From Candidatus Sordicultor fermentans (GTDB lineage Bacteria; Atribacterota; Atribacteria; Atribacterales; Caldatribacteriaceae), in contig DGDO01000126.1 in assembly GCA_002385475.1 (NCBI GenBank), positions 1 to 18,044 on the forward strand: a DNA stretch of 18,044 bases. The letters are read 5' to 3'. Each line of letters starts with the position of its first letter. Position 1 is the first letter of the stretch. The position numbers and the translations under genes were made by a program. A model generated the notes under the pieces. That model had not been told where the DNA came from and ran no database searches. It was given only the letters and a program-made list of their open reading frames with translations. Shown here piece by piece: positions 1 to 6,578 of this stretch.

Positions 1-30
1 ATAAAAAATTTCGGGAATGACGGATGAGGC

Positions 31-64
31 ATCACCCCTGAATGGTTCTACGAGGGGTCCAAAT
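31..64 (+). repeat. Short palindromic intergenic repeat, copy 1
   Basis: A 6-bp inverted repeat (ACCCCT at 34-39, AGGGGT at 53-58) encloses a 13-base loop beginning GAATGGTTCTA and is followed by CCAAAT. A second full copy lies at 17985-18018 with the same loop, but its stem has changed in a compensated way to ATTCCT/AGGAAT. Loop identity plus stem covariation identifies an interspersed hairpin repeat family. Function unknown. Confidence 0.6.
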
Positions 65-90
65 AATAGGACGGGAAACCCTCTATGTAT

Positions 91-143
91 TTTCCCTTCA
101 CCCTCAACTCTTTTTTCCCTTCATCCTTTGAGGGTGAAGGAAA
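91..143. repeat. Long intergenic hairpin
   Basis: Thirteen bases at 95-107 (CCTTCACCCTCAA) are perfectly complementary to 128-140. The stem extends to TTT/AAA across one bulged C, and the loop is 20 bases. It sits between repeat copy 1 and another hairpin, in a stretch without genes. There is no T-tract directly after it, so it looks more like an interspersed palindromic element than a terminator. Confidence 0.5.
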
Positions 144-148
144 GTCAA

Positions 149-175
149 TTATAAGGGGGTGCCGCCCTTTTATAA
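149..175. repeat. GC-core palindrome TTATAAGGGGG...CCCTTTTATAA
   Basis: The 11-base arms 149-159 and 165-175 pair fully if two G-U pairs are allowed, around a 5-base loop. A related but imperfect hairpin is at 17913-17933, again beside copies of the GAATGGTTCTA repeat. The two palindrome types therefore occur together at both ends of the window. Confidence 0.45.
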
Positions 176-271
176 CCTCCAAAAAATAAAGAAGCATAAA
201 AGATGCAAAAATAATCGAAAAAACTGCTTTGCAAGAGGGGAAAGTTGGCCGTGGGTTTGTGTCTGACCAAT

Positions 272-305
272 AAAAAAAGCCCGGAGCAAACTCCGGGCTT
301 TTTTT
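272..305 (-). terminator. Strong bidirectional intrinsic terminator downstream of hsp20
   Basis: An 8-bp perfect GC-rich stem (GCCCGGAG at 279-286, CTCCGGGC at 291-298) has a CAAA tetraloop, with seven A before it and seven T after it. It works as a rho-independent terminator on either strand. It starts 10 bases past the hsp20 stop, so hsp20 is its obvious client. No gene converging from the left is visible. Confidence 0.92.
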
Positions 306-314
306 ATTTACCTA

Positions 315-803
315 CTATTTACCTACTTCTATTTCTACTTTTTTCGTTTTGGGTGTACTGGGTTCAACTTTGGGAAGAGTAATGTGCAAAACACCATCTT
401 TGTATTGAGCCTTCACCTCATCTTGTTTTACCTTAGCAGGTAAAGGCAAAGTGCGTTCAAAGGTTCCATAATAACGCTCACGAGCATAATAGCCTACCTT
501 TTTCTCTTCCCACTCGTCCTTCACTTCACCTTTGATGTTTAAGGTGTCCTCAGTAACATGCACTTCTAAGTCCTTGGGATCCACTCCTGGTACTTCTACT
601 TTGGCTATCACTTCATTTTCAGTTTCTGCTATGTCTACAGGTGGAAACCCAGCAACCAGAGAAGGTGTACTGAAGAAAGGAAACTCCATCAGCTCATCAA
701 AAATCTCATCCAGATCAGTTCGTAAGTCAAAGAGATCCCACAGTTGTCTCGCTGGACTTACTCTCCTTTCTTCTCTCCGAACCGGTAACAATCTTCTGGC
801 CAT
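315..803 (-). CDS. Small heat shock protein, Hsp20/alpha-crystallin family
   Basis: ATP-independent cytoplasmic holdase chaperone that binds unfolding proteins during heat or other stress. The protein is 162 aa, normal for bacterial class A Hsp20. The N-terminal arm (about 1-50, beginning MARRLLPVRREE) is variable. The alpha-crystallin domain covers about 53-148 and contains the hallmark DGVLHITLPK near its end, and the C-terminal tail carries an IEV motif matching the I-x-I/V oligomerisation anchor. The ATG start has GGAGGG seven bases upstream (811-816). It is monocistronic: its own consensus promoter lies at 847-875 and a strong terminator at 272-305. A 13-bp direct repeat over the promoter suggests stress-dependent control. 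Family assignment is firm; the inducing condition is inferred. Confidence 0.96.
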   Translation of the reverse strand: MARRLLPVRREERRVSPARQLWDLFDLRTDLDEIFDELMEFPFFSTPSLVAGFPPVDIAETENEVIAKVEVPGVDPKDLEVHVTEDTLNIKGEVKDEWEEKKVGYYARERYYGTFERTLPLPAKVKQDEVKAQYKDGVLHITLPKVEPSTPKTKKVEIEVGK

Positions 804-846
804 TCCATTTCCCTCCTTTTATCTATTTATTTATTTTCCGACTCCT

Positions 847-875
847 ATTATAATCAGAGAAAGTCAGTTTGTCAA
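847..875 (-). promoter_or_regulatory. Consensus sigma70 promoter of hsp20
   Basis: Read on the minus strand: TTGACA (870-875), a 17-base spacer, then TATAAT (847-852). Both hexamers are perfect and the spacer is optimal. It lies 44 bases upstream of the hsp20 start. A promoter this strong in front of a stress gene suggests that a repressor normally blocks it. Confidence 0.88.
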
Positions 876-896
876 TAGGTTGGTCAGAGAAAGTCA
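854..896 (-). repeat. 13-bp direct repeat overlapping the hsp20 promoter (operator candidate)
   Basis: The plus-strand 13-mer TCAGAGAAAGTCA occurs exactly at 854-866 and 884-896, 30 bases apart, about three helical turns. The first copy fills the spacer next to the -10 box and the second lies upstream of the -35. Both copies would present the same helix face to a regulator. It is not CIRCE (TTAGCACTC-N9-GAGTGCTAA), and I do not recognise it as the HspR inverted repeat. Confidence 0.5.
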
Positions 897-942
897 AAAA
901 ATTTTTCAGAACGGTCCATAACAGAAACAGGGAAAAAAGAGA

Positions 943-1020
943 GGCACTCCATTGTTTATAGCATTCTCCAAACCTGCTACAGTTATCTTTTCCGATGAGA
1001 AGAAAAAAAGATGGAGTGTC
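943..1020 (-). terminator. Possible end-of-operon terminator or structured 3' region after ftcD
   Basis: GGCACTCCAT (943-952) pairs with ATGGAGTGTC (1011-1020), ten pairs with one G-U, and encloses an inner stem TAGCA/TGCTA. On the minus strand the stem is followed within four bases by six T. It begins about 41 bases past the ftcD stop and ends before the hsp20 promoter, where the long operon should terminate. The large interior makes a simple intrinsic terminator doubtful. Confidence 0.3.
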
Positions 1021-1061
1021 CAGAGAGGGATACTGCAGTGAGGTCTCACAGCTAACTGTAA

Positions 1062-1955
1062 TTAAAAGAGATGATATTCTAAAACTTGTTCTACCGAGAG
1101 CTCGGGAATGCCCAGATAAAAGCCAGCCACATCTACCAGAGCCTCGAGAGGCAAAAGCCCGATTATCTCTCCTCCTTTTACCTCTACTCCCCAACGCTTA
1201 GCTTCCAGCTTTACCAGTTCAAAGGCCTGATAAATGGTGCTTTTCTTAAAATCTAAAAGGTTCATAGAAACCTGAACCATGTCTTTGCTTTTTAAGCTAA
1301 TCCCGATAGCTTTAACGTAGCGTAATCCCCCCGTCTCACCCCGCAGCTTGCGAGCGATTGCTTTTGCAATATCGAGGTCTTGGGTTTTCAGGTTTACATT
1401 GAAAGCCACGAGAGGCCCCCGGGCTCCAATGACCACTGCTCCTAAAGTGGGGTGAATTTTAGCCGGACCCAGATCCGGATGTCTCTCGGGGACTTTATCT
1501 ATCTCTTCCTTCAGGAGCTCATATCCTCCCCGGCGGATGCGGGAAAGGTCCCGGTGTTCCTCCCGGAGAGCCGCCTCCCCATAAAAATAAACCGGGACAT
1601 CAAATCTCTCGGCTACTTTTTCTCCCACCTTCCAGGCTAATTTCTTACAATCCCCCATATCCACTCCCCGCCAGGGAGTAAAAGGAATCACATCTACCGC
1701 TCCCACTCGGGGATGCTCTCCCCGATGCCTAGATATATCTATTTCTTTTTCTGCTATCTCCACAATTTTGAGCACGGCTTTTTCTAAGCTTTCTTCTTCT
1801 CCTATGAGGGTTACCACCGAACGATTATGGTCGGGGTCGGAAGAATAATCAGCCACTTTTAACCCAGGAAGACCAGAAATTTCTTCAACTATTTTTTCTA
1901 CGAGGAAAGGAGAGGAAGTGCTCAAGTTAATAGCGCTCTGAATAACTCTTTTCAA
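1062..1955 (-). CDS. ftcD: Glutamate formiminotransferase (formimidoyltransferase domain only)
   Basis: Transfers a formimino group from N-formimino-L-glutamate to tetrahydrofolate, or formyl in the reverse-type reaction, in histidine degradation and one-carbon metabolism. At 297 aa it matches a stand-alone transferase without the cyclodeaminase domain. HRGEHPRVGAVDVIPF (77-92) holds the family's catalytic His region, and the second half (about 180-297) fits the C-terminal subdomain, with GETGGLRYVKAIG and VQVSMNLLDF. The usual N-terminal PNFSEG-type motif reads INLSTSS here, so the substrate loop is divergent. The start is TTG directly after the upstream stop. It is the last gene of the operon. 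No hut genes are nearby, so a histidine-catabolic role is not supported by context. Confidence 0.9.
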   Translation of the reverse strand: MKRVIQSAINLSTSSPFLVEKIVEEISGLPGLKVADYSSDPDHNRSVVTLIGEEESLEKAVLKIVEIAEKEIDISRHRGEHPRVGAVDVIPFTPWRGVDMGDCKKLAWKVGEKVAERFDVPVYFYGEAALREEHRDLSRIRRGGYELLKEEIDKVPERHPDLGPAKIHPTLGAVVIGARGPLVAFNVNLKTQDLDIAKAIARKLRGETGGLRYVKAIGISLKSKDMVQVSMNLLDFKKSTIYQAFELVKLEAKRWGVEVKGGEIIGLLPLEALVDVAGFYLGIPELSVEQVLEYHLF

Positions 1956-2471
1956 TTACTTTACCTCTACCCCTAAAGTGTTTTTCATCTCCCGGAGGGC
2001 CCATTCATGAGCCGCCAAATCAAAAGAGGTAACTCCCTTTTCGCGAACTACCACCTGGTAGTTAAGCATTCGAGCCTCTGCTGAAGTGTATAGAACACAA
2101 ATATTGGTGCATACTCCCACTATTTCCAGTTCTTCTATTTTTTTCTCCCGCAAAAGAAGATCTAAAGATGTACCGAAGAAGGCACTAAACCTTCTTTTGG
2201 GGATAATATAGTCACCGGCTTGAGGGGTGAGCTCTTCTGTGACTTTCCCTCCCCAGCTTCCCTCTATGGCATGGGGCGGAAAGAGAGTAAATTCCTGGTC
2301 ATCAGGACGGTGAGAATCACAAACATAAATGATAGGTATATTTTCCTTCCGACATTCAGAAACTAATTCTTGAGAAAAAGTTATCACCTCTTTAGCTTTT
2401 TCTCCCACAAAAAGCGCTCCCCGGGGATGGACAAAGTCGTTCAAAAGGTCTATCACAAGCAGAGCTTTCAT
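1956..2471 (-). CDS. Isochorismatase-family amidohydrolase, nicotinamidase-like
   Basis: Cysteine hydrolase of the isochorismatase/nicotinamidase superfamily, 171 aa. The catalytic triad is visible: D8 (LLVIDLLNDF), K92 (IPKRRFSAF) and C125 (CTNICVLYTSAEA). D52, H54 and H67 occupy the metal-binding positions typical of nicotinamidases (DSH, then FPPHAIEGSWG), which points to nicotinamide deamidation in NAD salvage rather than isochorismate hydrolysis. The metal-site Asp-His-His is seen; the substrate is inferred. The ATG overlaps the pcm stop by four bases (ATGA), and ftcD follows with no gap. Related N-carbamoyl or ureidoacrylate hydrolases cannot be excluded. Confidence 0.85.
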   Translation of the reverse strand: MKALLVIDLLNDFVHPRGALFVGEKAKEVITFSQELVSECRKENIPIIYVCDSHRPDDQEFTLFPPHAIEGSWGGKVTEELTPQAGDYIIPKRRFSAFFGTSLDLLLREKKIEELEIVGVCTNICVLYTSAEARMLNYQVVVREKGVTSFDLAAHEWALREMKNTLGVEVK

Positions 2472-3133
2472 TTTGATTCCCCCTGTAGCTCATCTTCCAC
2501 CAAAGGTACAAAAACACAGCCTCCGTGGTCTTCTAACACCAGTTTTCCCTTTCTCTTTATCCCTCGCACCAGATTTTGCCCTCTTTCTGCTTCCAAAGGT
2601 AAAACAATTATCCCTTCCTCTTTCAGCTCTTCCACCCAAGCAGGATAAATCTTTTTAGAACAGGCACTTACTATTATTTTATCGTAGGGAGAAAACCGAG
2701 GTAGCCCCTTGCTTCCATCCCCTTCTACGAGGACTACATTACGATATCCCAGCTGAGAGAGAATGCCTCCCGCTCGTTTTATGAGCTCAGGAATCCTCTC
2801 CACGCTATAGACCATTTTGACTAACTCAGCGAGAATAGCCGTCTGGTATCCTGAGCCGGTGCCTATCTCTAGAACCTCGTCTCCTTCCTGGGGGTTTAAA
2901 AGCTCTACCATCAAAGCCACGATGTAAGGTTGAGAAATGGTTTGCCCGTATCCAATGGGAAGAGGAGTATCCTGGTAAGATAGGTCTCTGTGAGAAGGAG
3001 GAACAAACATGTGGCGAGGAACACGCAAAAAAGCTTCAATCACCCGCTGGTTCTTTATTCCTCGCAGGATTAATTGCCGCTCCACCATATTTTTTCTCTG
3101 CTCTATAGTTTCCTTACTATCAAAATCCATCAT
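2468..3133 (-). CDS. pcm: Protein-L-isoaspartate O-methyltransferase
   Basis: Uses SAM to methylate L-isoaspartyl residues formed by ageing of Asn and Asp, starting their repair in the cytoplasm. The protein is 221 aa, normal for the family. Characteristic segments are VPRHMFVPP (38-46), the substrate loop PIGYGQTISQPYIVA (59-73) and SAM motif I LEIGTGSGYQTA (88-99). The start is ATGATG, overlapping the acylphosphatase stop by one base; the second ATG is equally possible. The hydrolase downstream overlaps by four bases. surE two genes upstream is a common companion of pcm in bacteria, supporting a shared stress and repair module. Confidence 0.95.
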   Translation of the reverse strand: MMDFDSKETIEQRKNMVERQLILRGIKNQRVIEAFLRVPRHMFVPPSHRDLSYQDTPLPIGYGQTISQPYIVALMVELLNPQEGDEVLEIGTGSGYQTAILAELVKMVYSVERIPELIKRAGGILSQLGYRNVVLVEGDGSKGLPRFSPYDKIIVSACSKKIYPAWVEELKEEGIIVLPLEAERGQNLVRGIKRKGKLVLEDHGGCVFVPLVEDELQGESK

Positions 3134-3414
3134 CAGTAGCCCACCCGAAAATCAGAATACAAACCAGAAAAAGGAAACCACTCTTCCGAATAAGAAGTGA
3201 TATGAGCACTTACCGGTCCTTGTTTTATTTCTTCGAAAAATTTTTCCACCTCTTCCTTTTTTCCCTCTGCTATAACCTCCACCTCTCCAGTGGGAAGATT
3301 TCTCACCAATCCTGTCACATCAAATTCTCCTGCTTTACGCAACACAAAATAACGATAGCCCACTCCTTGAACCAGGCCTCGCAAAACCAATCTTCCTCGC
3401 ACCCACTGAGCCAC
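3133..3414 (-). CDS. acyP: Acylphosphatase
   Basis: Small cytoplasmic enzyme hydrolysing carboxyl-phosphate bonds of acyl phosphates. The protein is 93 aa, the normal size. The signature GLVQGVGYRYFV carries the catalytic Arg (R21), and GLVRNLPTGEVEV carries the catalytic Asn (N39). The GTG start is chosen because AAGGGGG lies six bases upstream and because it keeps the first beta strand (RGRLVLRGLVQG) intact. It is spaced 17 bases after surE and overlaps pcm by one base. Confidence 0.95.
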   Translation of the reverse strand: MAQWVRGRLVLRGLVQGVGYRYFVLRKAGEFDVTGLVRNLPTGEVEVIAEGKKEEVEKFFEEIKQGPVSAHITSYSEEWFPFSGLYSDFRVGY

Positions 3415-3431
3415 AGTCTGCCCCCTTAACT

Positions 3432-4226
3432 TTACCCGGGGTGATAGAGAGAAGACAGACCTTTATTCTGTAAGATTTCCCGCAGCTCTTCTCCCAGGAT
3501 AAAATCAGTGAGATTAGGGCGCAGGGGGGTTATAGAAACCCGGGAACACCAGACCGCTTGAAAATCAGAATTTTCTGGAAAACTTGCCTCCCTTTTTTCC
3601 TCCTCCAAAACAAATTCTCTCATCTCCGGGTTCTGGCTTTCTATCTCCTTCACCCGGGTTAAGTAAAAGCGGTCTCCCAGGGTGGTAATAGACCAGCCCT
3701 GCAGGTCCTTTTTATCAGGCACATCAGGAATATTTAAATTCAGCACCGCATTTTTCTCTCTTCTTAGAAGGTCTTCAAAAGTCTCAAACACTTCCACTGC
3801 CACCTCAGCAGCCAGCTGATAATTAAAATAGTTATTTACCACCAGGGAAACTGCAAGGGAGGGAATTCCTGACATGGCTGCCTCCATAGCTGCGGCCACT
3901 GTTCCAGAATAAAAAACATCGAAACCTAAATTAGGACCACGATTTATCCCTGAAATTACAAAATCAATGAGTCCGTCATCAAAAAGACGGAGAGCCAGAA
4001 TTACCGTGTCTGCCGGAGTTCCCTCCACCGCATACCCCCTCACTCCTCCCACCTCCACTTCTCTCACTCGCAGTGGATGGCGAGAGGTAATGCTGTGGCT
4101 GGAACAGCTCTTCTCATCTTGAGGGGCAACCAGTATCACTTCTCCTAACCCTTTGAAAGCTCTAACCAAAGCCTCAATACCCGGGCTTTTGAATCCATCA
4201 TCGTTAGTTATTAAAATCCTCTTCAT
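3432..4226 (-). CDS. surE: 5'/3'-nucleotidase SurE
   Basis: Metal-dependent nucleotide phosphatase (5'- and 3'-nucleotidase, sometimes exopolyphosphatase), linked to stationary-phase survival in other bacteria. The protein is 264 aa. The N-terminus MKRILITNDDGFKSPGI holds the metal-binding Asp pair (NDDG, 8-11). The conserved APQDEKSCSSHSIT and SGINRGPNLGFDVFYSGTVAAA follow, supplying the other metal Asn and the substrate loop. The ATG overlaps the FAD dehydrogenase stop by four bases. The C-terminal about 60 residues, with ITPLRPNLTDF, fit the dimerisation segment of the family. Nothing is unusual. Confidence 0.96.
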   Translation of the reverse strand: MKRILITNDDGFKSPGIEALVRAFKGLGEVILVAPQDEKSCSSHSITSRHPLRVREVEVGGVRGYAVEGTPADTVILALRLFDDGLIDFVISGINRGPNLGFDVFYSGTVAAAMEAAMSGIPSLAVSLVVNNYFNYQLAAEVAVEVFETFEDLLRREKNAVLNLNIPDVPDKKDLQGWSITTLGDRFYLTRVKEIESQNPEMREFVLEEEKREASFPENSDFQAVWCSRVSITPLRPNLTDFILGEELREILQNKGLSSLYHPG

Positions 4227-5614
4227 ACCTTTCCTCCTTCTCTCCTTGCTATCTCCCGGGCCACCACTACTCCTGAGGCTGAAGCTTGAACCAGGCCTCG
4301 AGTAATCCCCGCTCCATCTCCCACGAGAAAAAGGTTTTCCACATCGCTCTCCAGGTAAGAGTTCAATTTCACTCGAGAAGAATAAAATTTGACTTCCACT
4401 CCGTATAAAAGATTATGAGGAGAATTAATGCCAGGAATAAATTTATCCACTGCCAGTAGCATTTCCTGAACATCCTGAAGAAAGCGAAAAGGCAAAACAA
4501 AGCTCAAATCTCCCGGACTCGCTCCCTGAAGAGTGGGTTTCACCGGTGATTTGCTGATTCGCTCCGGCGTAGAGCGCCTCCCCAGTTGCAAATCCTTCAA
4601 CCTCTGGACAATCACTCCTCCACTCAACATGTTAGCCAACCTAGCTACATACCTTCCATAAGCAATGGGCTCCCGAAAAGGCTCAGTAAAATTAGTGCTC
4701 ACCAAAATGGCAAAATTGGTGTTGGAGCTTTCCCGATTCCCATAACTGTGGCCATTAACCGTAATAATGCCATCATTGTATTCTGTAACCACTTCTCCCC
4801 GGGGACACATACAAAAAGTGCGCACCTGATCATCAAAAGTGGGAGTATAATAAATCAGTTTCAATTCATAGAGAGCATCGGTAAACTCGTCCATTATAGC
4901 AGCGGGGACTTCCACTCTCACTCCCAGATCCACCGGATTATTTTCTACTGGTAATTTCAAGCGCAAACATTCCTGACGCAGCCAATCTGCGCCTATCCTC
5001 CCCGGAGCTACCACTACAAATTTGCTTTTTACCTCTTCTCCACCGCGAAGCTTAACCCCTTCCACTTTCCCATTTTCAACTAAAATTTTCTCCACCGGAA
5101 GAGAGGTTTTTATCTCTACTTTATCACTCAGGTAATCATACATATTTTTTAAAATATCCCAGCATCGATCGGTGCCTAAATGCCTTATCTTCGCCGGGAC
5201 CAGAACCAATTCTGCTATCTCTGCCTTTCTACGCAATTCTTCTACCTTTTCTGAATCTGTCCCGTAAATTTTATCCGTTCCCCCAAAGCGAAGGTAGGTA
5301 GAATCTACATATTGCACCACTTCTCGGAATAACTGGCTATCAATATAGCTGGTAAGCTGACCTCCCACTTCTTGAGAGAGGGTGAGCTTCCCATCACTGA
5401 AGGCTCCCGCTCCTCCCCAGCCACACAAAAGAGAACAAGGAGAACACTTCTGACAAATACTGTTATTTTCTCGCGCCGGGCAAGAGCGCCTTCCAATATT
5501 TTTCCCCCTGTCCAGCATGAGAATCTGTAAGTCACTTCTTTCACTCAACTCTAAAGCAGTGAAGATACCGGCAGGTCCTGCACCTACTACAATTACATCA
5601 TAATTTTCTCTCAA
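4223..5614 (-). CDS. Uncharacterised FAD-dependent dehydrogenase (COG2509-like)
   Basis: The protein is 463 aa. It opens with the dinucleotide-binding motif VIVVGAGPAGIFTALEL (8-24) and closes with FLVGDGAGITRGLVQASASG, the second FAD-contact motif, so it is a two-dinucleotide-fold flavoprotein. A cysteine cluster follows the first domain: C45, C54, C57, C60 and C64, just before GWGGAGAFSDGKL. That GG-AGAFSDGKL signature is typical of this poorly characterised family. The CMCPRG segment further on adds two cysteines. The reaction is unknown; the cysteines could hold a metal or Fe-S centre or be redox-active (inference). The start is TTG right after the oxidoreductase stop, with GGTGAT upstream. 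Next to surE, its context gives no substrate. Confidence 0.8.
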   Translation of the reverse strand: MRENYDVIVVGAGPAGIFTALELSERSDLQILMLDRGKNIGRRSCPARENNSICQKCSPCSLLCGWGGAGAFSDGKLTLSQEVGGQLTSYIDSQLFREVVQYVDSTYLRFGGTDKIYGTDSEKVEELRRKAEIAELVLVPAKIRHLGTDRCWDILKNMYDYLSDKVEIKTSLPVEKILVENGKVEGVKLRGGEEVKSKFVVVAPGRIGADWLRQECLRLKLPVENNPVDLGVRVEVPAAIMDEFTDALYELKLIYYTPTFDDQVRTFCMCPRGEVVTEYNDGIITVNGHSYGNRESSNTNFAILVSTNFTEPFREPIAYGRYVARLANMLSGGVIVQRLKDLQLGRRSTPERISKSPVKPTLQGASPGDLSFVLPFRFLQDVQEMLLAVDKFIPGINSPHNLLYGVEVKFYSSRVKLNSYLESDVENLFLVGDGAGITRGLVQASASGVVVAREIARREGGKV

Positions 5615-6562
5615 CTAACTATCACCGTGTTTCTTTTTAATTTCTTCTAAAATATTAAGAGCCACCTCTAAAGCATTGGTGCCCTCTTCTAAACCCACGA
5701 GAGGCTTTTCACCATTTCTCACACATTTGATAAAATGTTCCAGTTCCAGACGCAGGGGTTCACCTTTTTGCATAGGGGGCTTCTCCATCAAAAGATAGGG
5801 AAAAGAAGAAGAAGTTTTTTTATACACTGCCAGCTCCTGTTCCAGATAGTCGATAGAAATAAAAGAGTCCAACTGAGTTACTTCCATCCGACGAATTTTT
5901 TTGCGAGTAATCCTGCTGGCGGTAAGATTGGCTATGCATCCATTAGAAAAAACCAGCTGAGCATTGGCAATGTCTTCTTCCCGGGAAAAAACCGGGTAGC
6001 CAGAAGCGTTGATTTTAACCACTTTATCCCTCACTATGCTCATAACGATATCTATATCATGAATCATCAAGTCCAGAACCACTCCCACATCGGTATTGCG
6101 GTTAACATAAGGACCCATTCGGGAACAATCGATAAAAATAGGGTGGTCTACTATTTTGGAAAGCTCCACAACTGCCGAATTAAAACGCTCAATATGTCCT
6201 ACCTGGAGAACCACATTTTTCTTGTTGGCCATCTCCATCAATTCTCGGGCTTCTTCCAGAGAAGTAGTCACCGGTTTTTCTATCAAAATGTTTATGCCTT
6301 GTTCAATAAATCTACCCGCAATATCCCGATGAATGACGGTGGGAACTACTATGCTTACTGCATCCACTTTGCCAAAAAGATCCTGATAATCAAAAAAAGC
6401 TGAAGTGAAGTAGCGCTCTGCTACTTCTTTAGCTCTCTCTTTATTAATATCCACTACTCCTACCAGTTCCACACCGGGAAGTTCAGAATAAACCCGGGCA
6501 TGATGTTGACCTAAATAGCCCACTCCTATTACTCCCACTCGCACTGGATCCAAAATTACCAC
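5615..6562 (-). CDS. Gfo/Idh/MocA-family oxidoreductase, likely nucleotide-sugar 3-dehydrogenase (GnnA-like)
   Basis: NAD(P)-dependent dehydrogenase, 315 aa. The Rossmann motif is GVIGVGYLGQHHARVY (10-25). The family's EKP (95-97) and the catalytic-region His of DLMIHDIDIV are present. QVGHIERFNSAV and EDIANAQLVFSNGCIANLTAS resemble the subfamily that oxidises UDP-GlcNAc at C3 (GnnA) and is often encoded near lipid A genes. The preceding gene is a DegT-type aminotransferase, as in GnnA/GnnB pairs that make UDP-GlcNAc3N. Family is certain; the exact sugar is inferred. The start is GTG; GTG at 6544 is an alternative. A UDP-GlcNAcA 3-dehydrogenase (WlbA-type) is the main alternative. Confidence 0.85.
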   Translation of the reverse strand: MVILDPVRVGVIGVGYLGQHHARVYSELPGVELVGVVDINKERAKEVAERYFTSAFFDYQDLFGKVDAVSIVVPTVIHRDIAGRFIEQGINILIEKPVTTSLEEARELMEMANKKNVVLQVGHIERFNSAVVELSKIVDHPIFIDCSRMGPYVNRNTDVGVVLDLMIHDIDIVMSIVRDKVVKINASGYPVFSREEDIANAQLVFSNGCIANLTASRITRKKIRRMEVTQLDSFISIDYLEQELAVYKKTSSSFPYLLMEKPPMQKGEPLRLELEHFIKCVRNGEKPLVGLEEGTNALEVALNILEEIKKKHGDS

Positions 6563-6578
6563 CTCGAGTAATAATAAG

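Noticed and set aside
943..1020. CIRCE element or hammerhead ribozyme
   Set aside because: The CACTCC/GGAGTG arms are 58 bases apart rather than nine, and the CGATGAG stretch lacks the rest of the hammerhead core.
823..1194. Minus-strand open frame over the ftcD end and hsp20 upstream region
   Set aside because: It overlaps the true ftcD frame and the hsp20 promoter and has no domain-like sequence.
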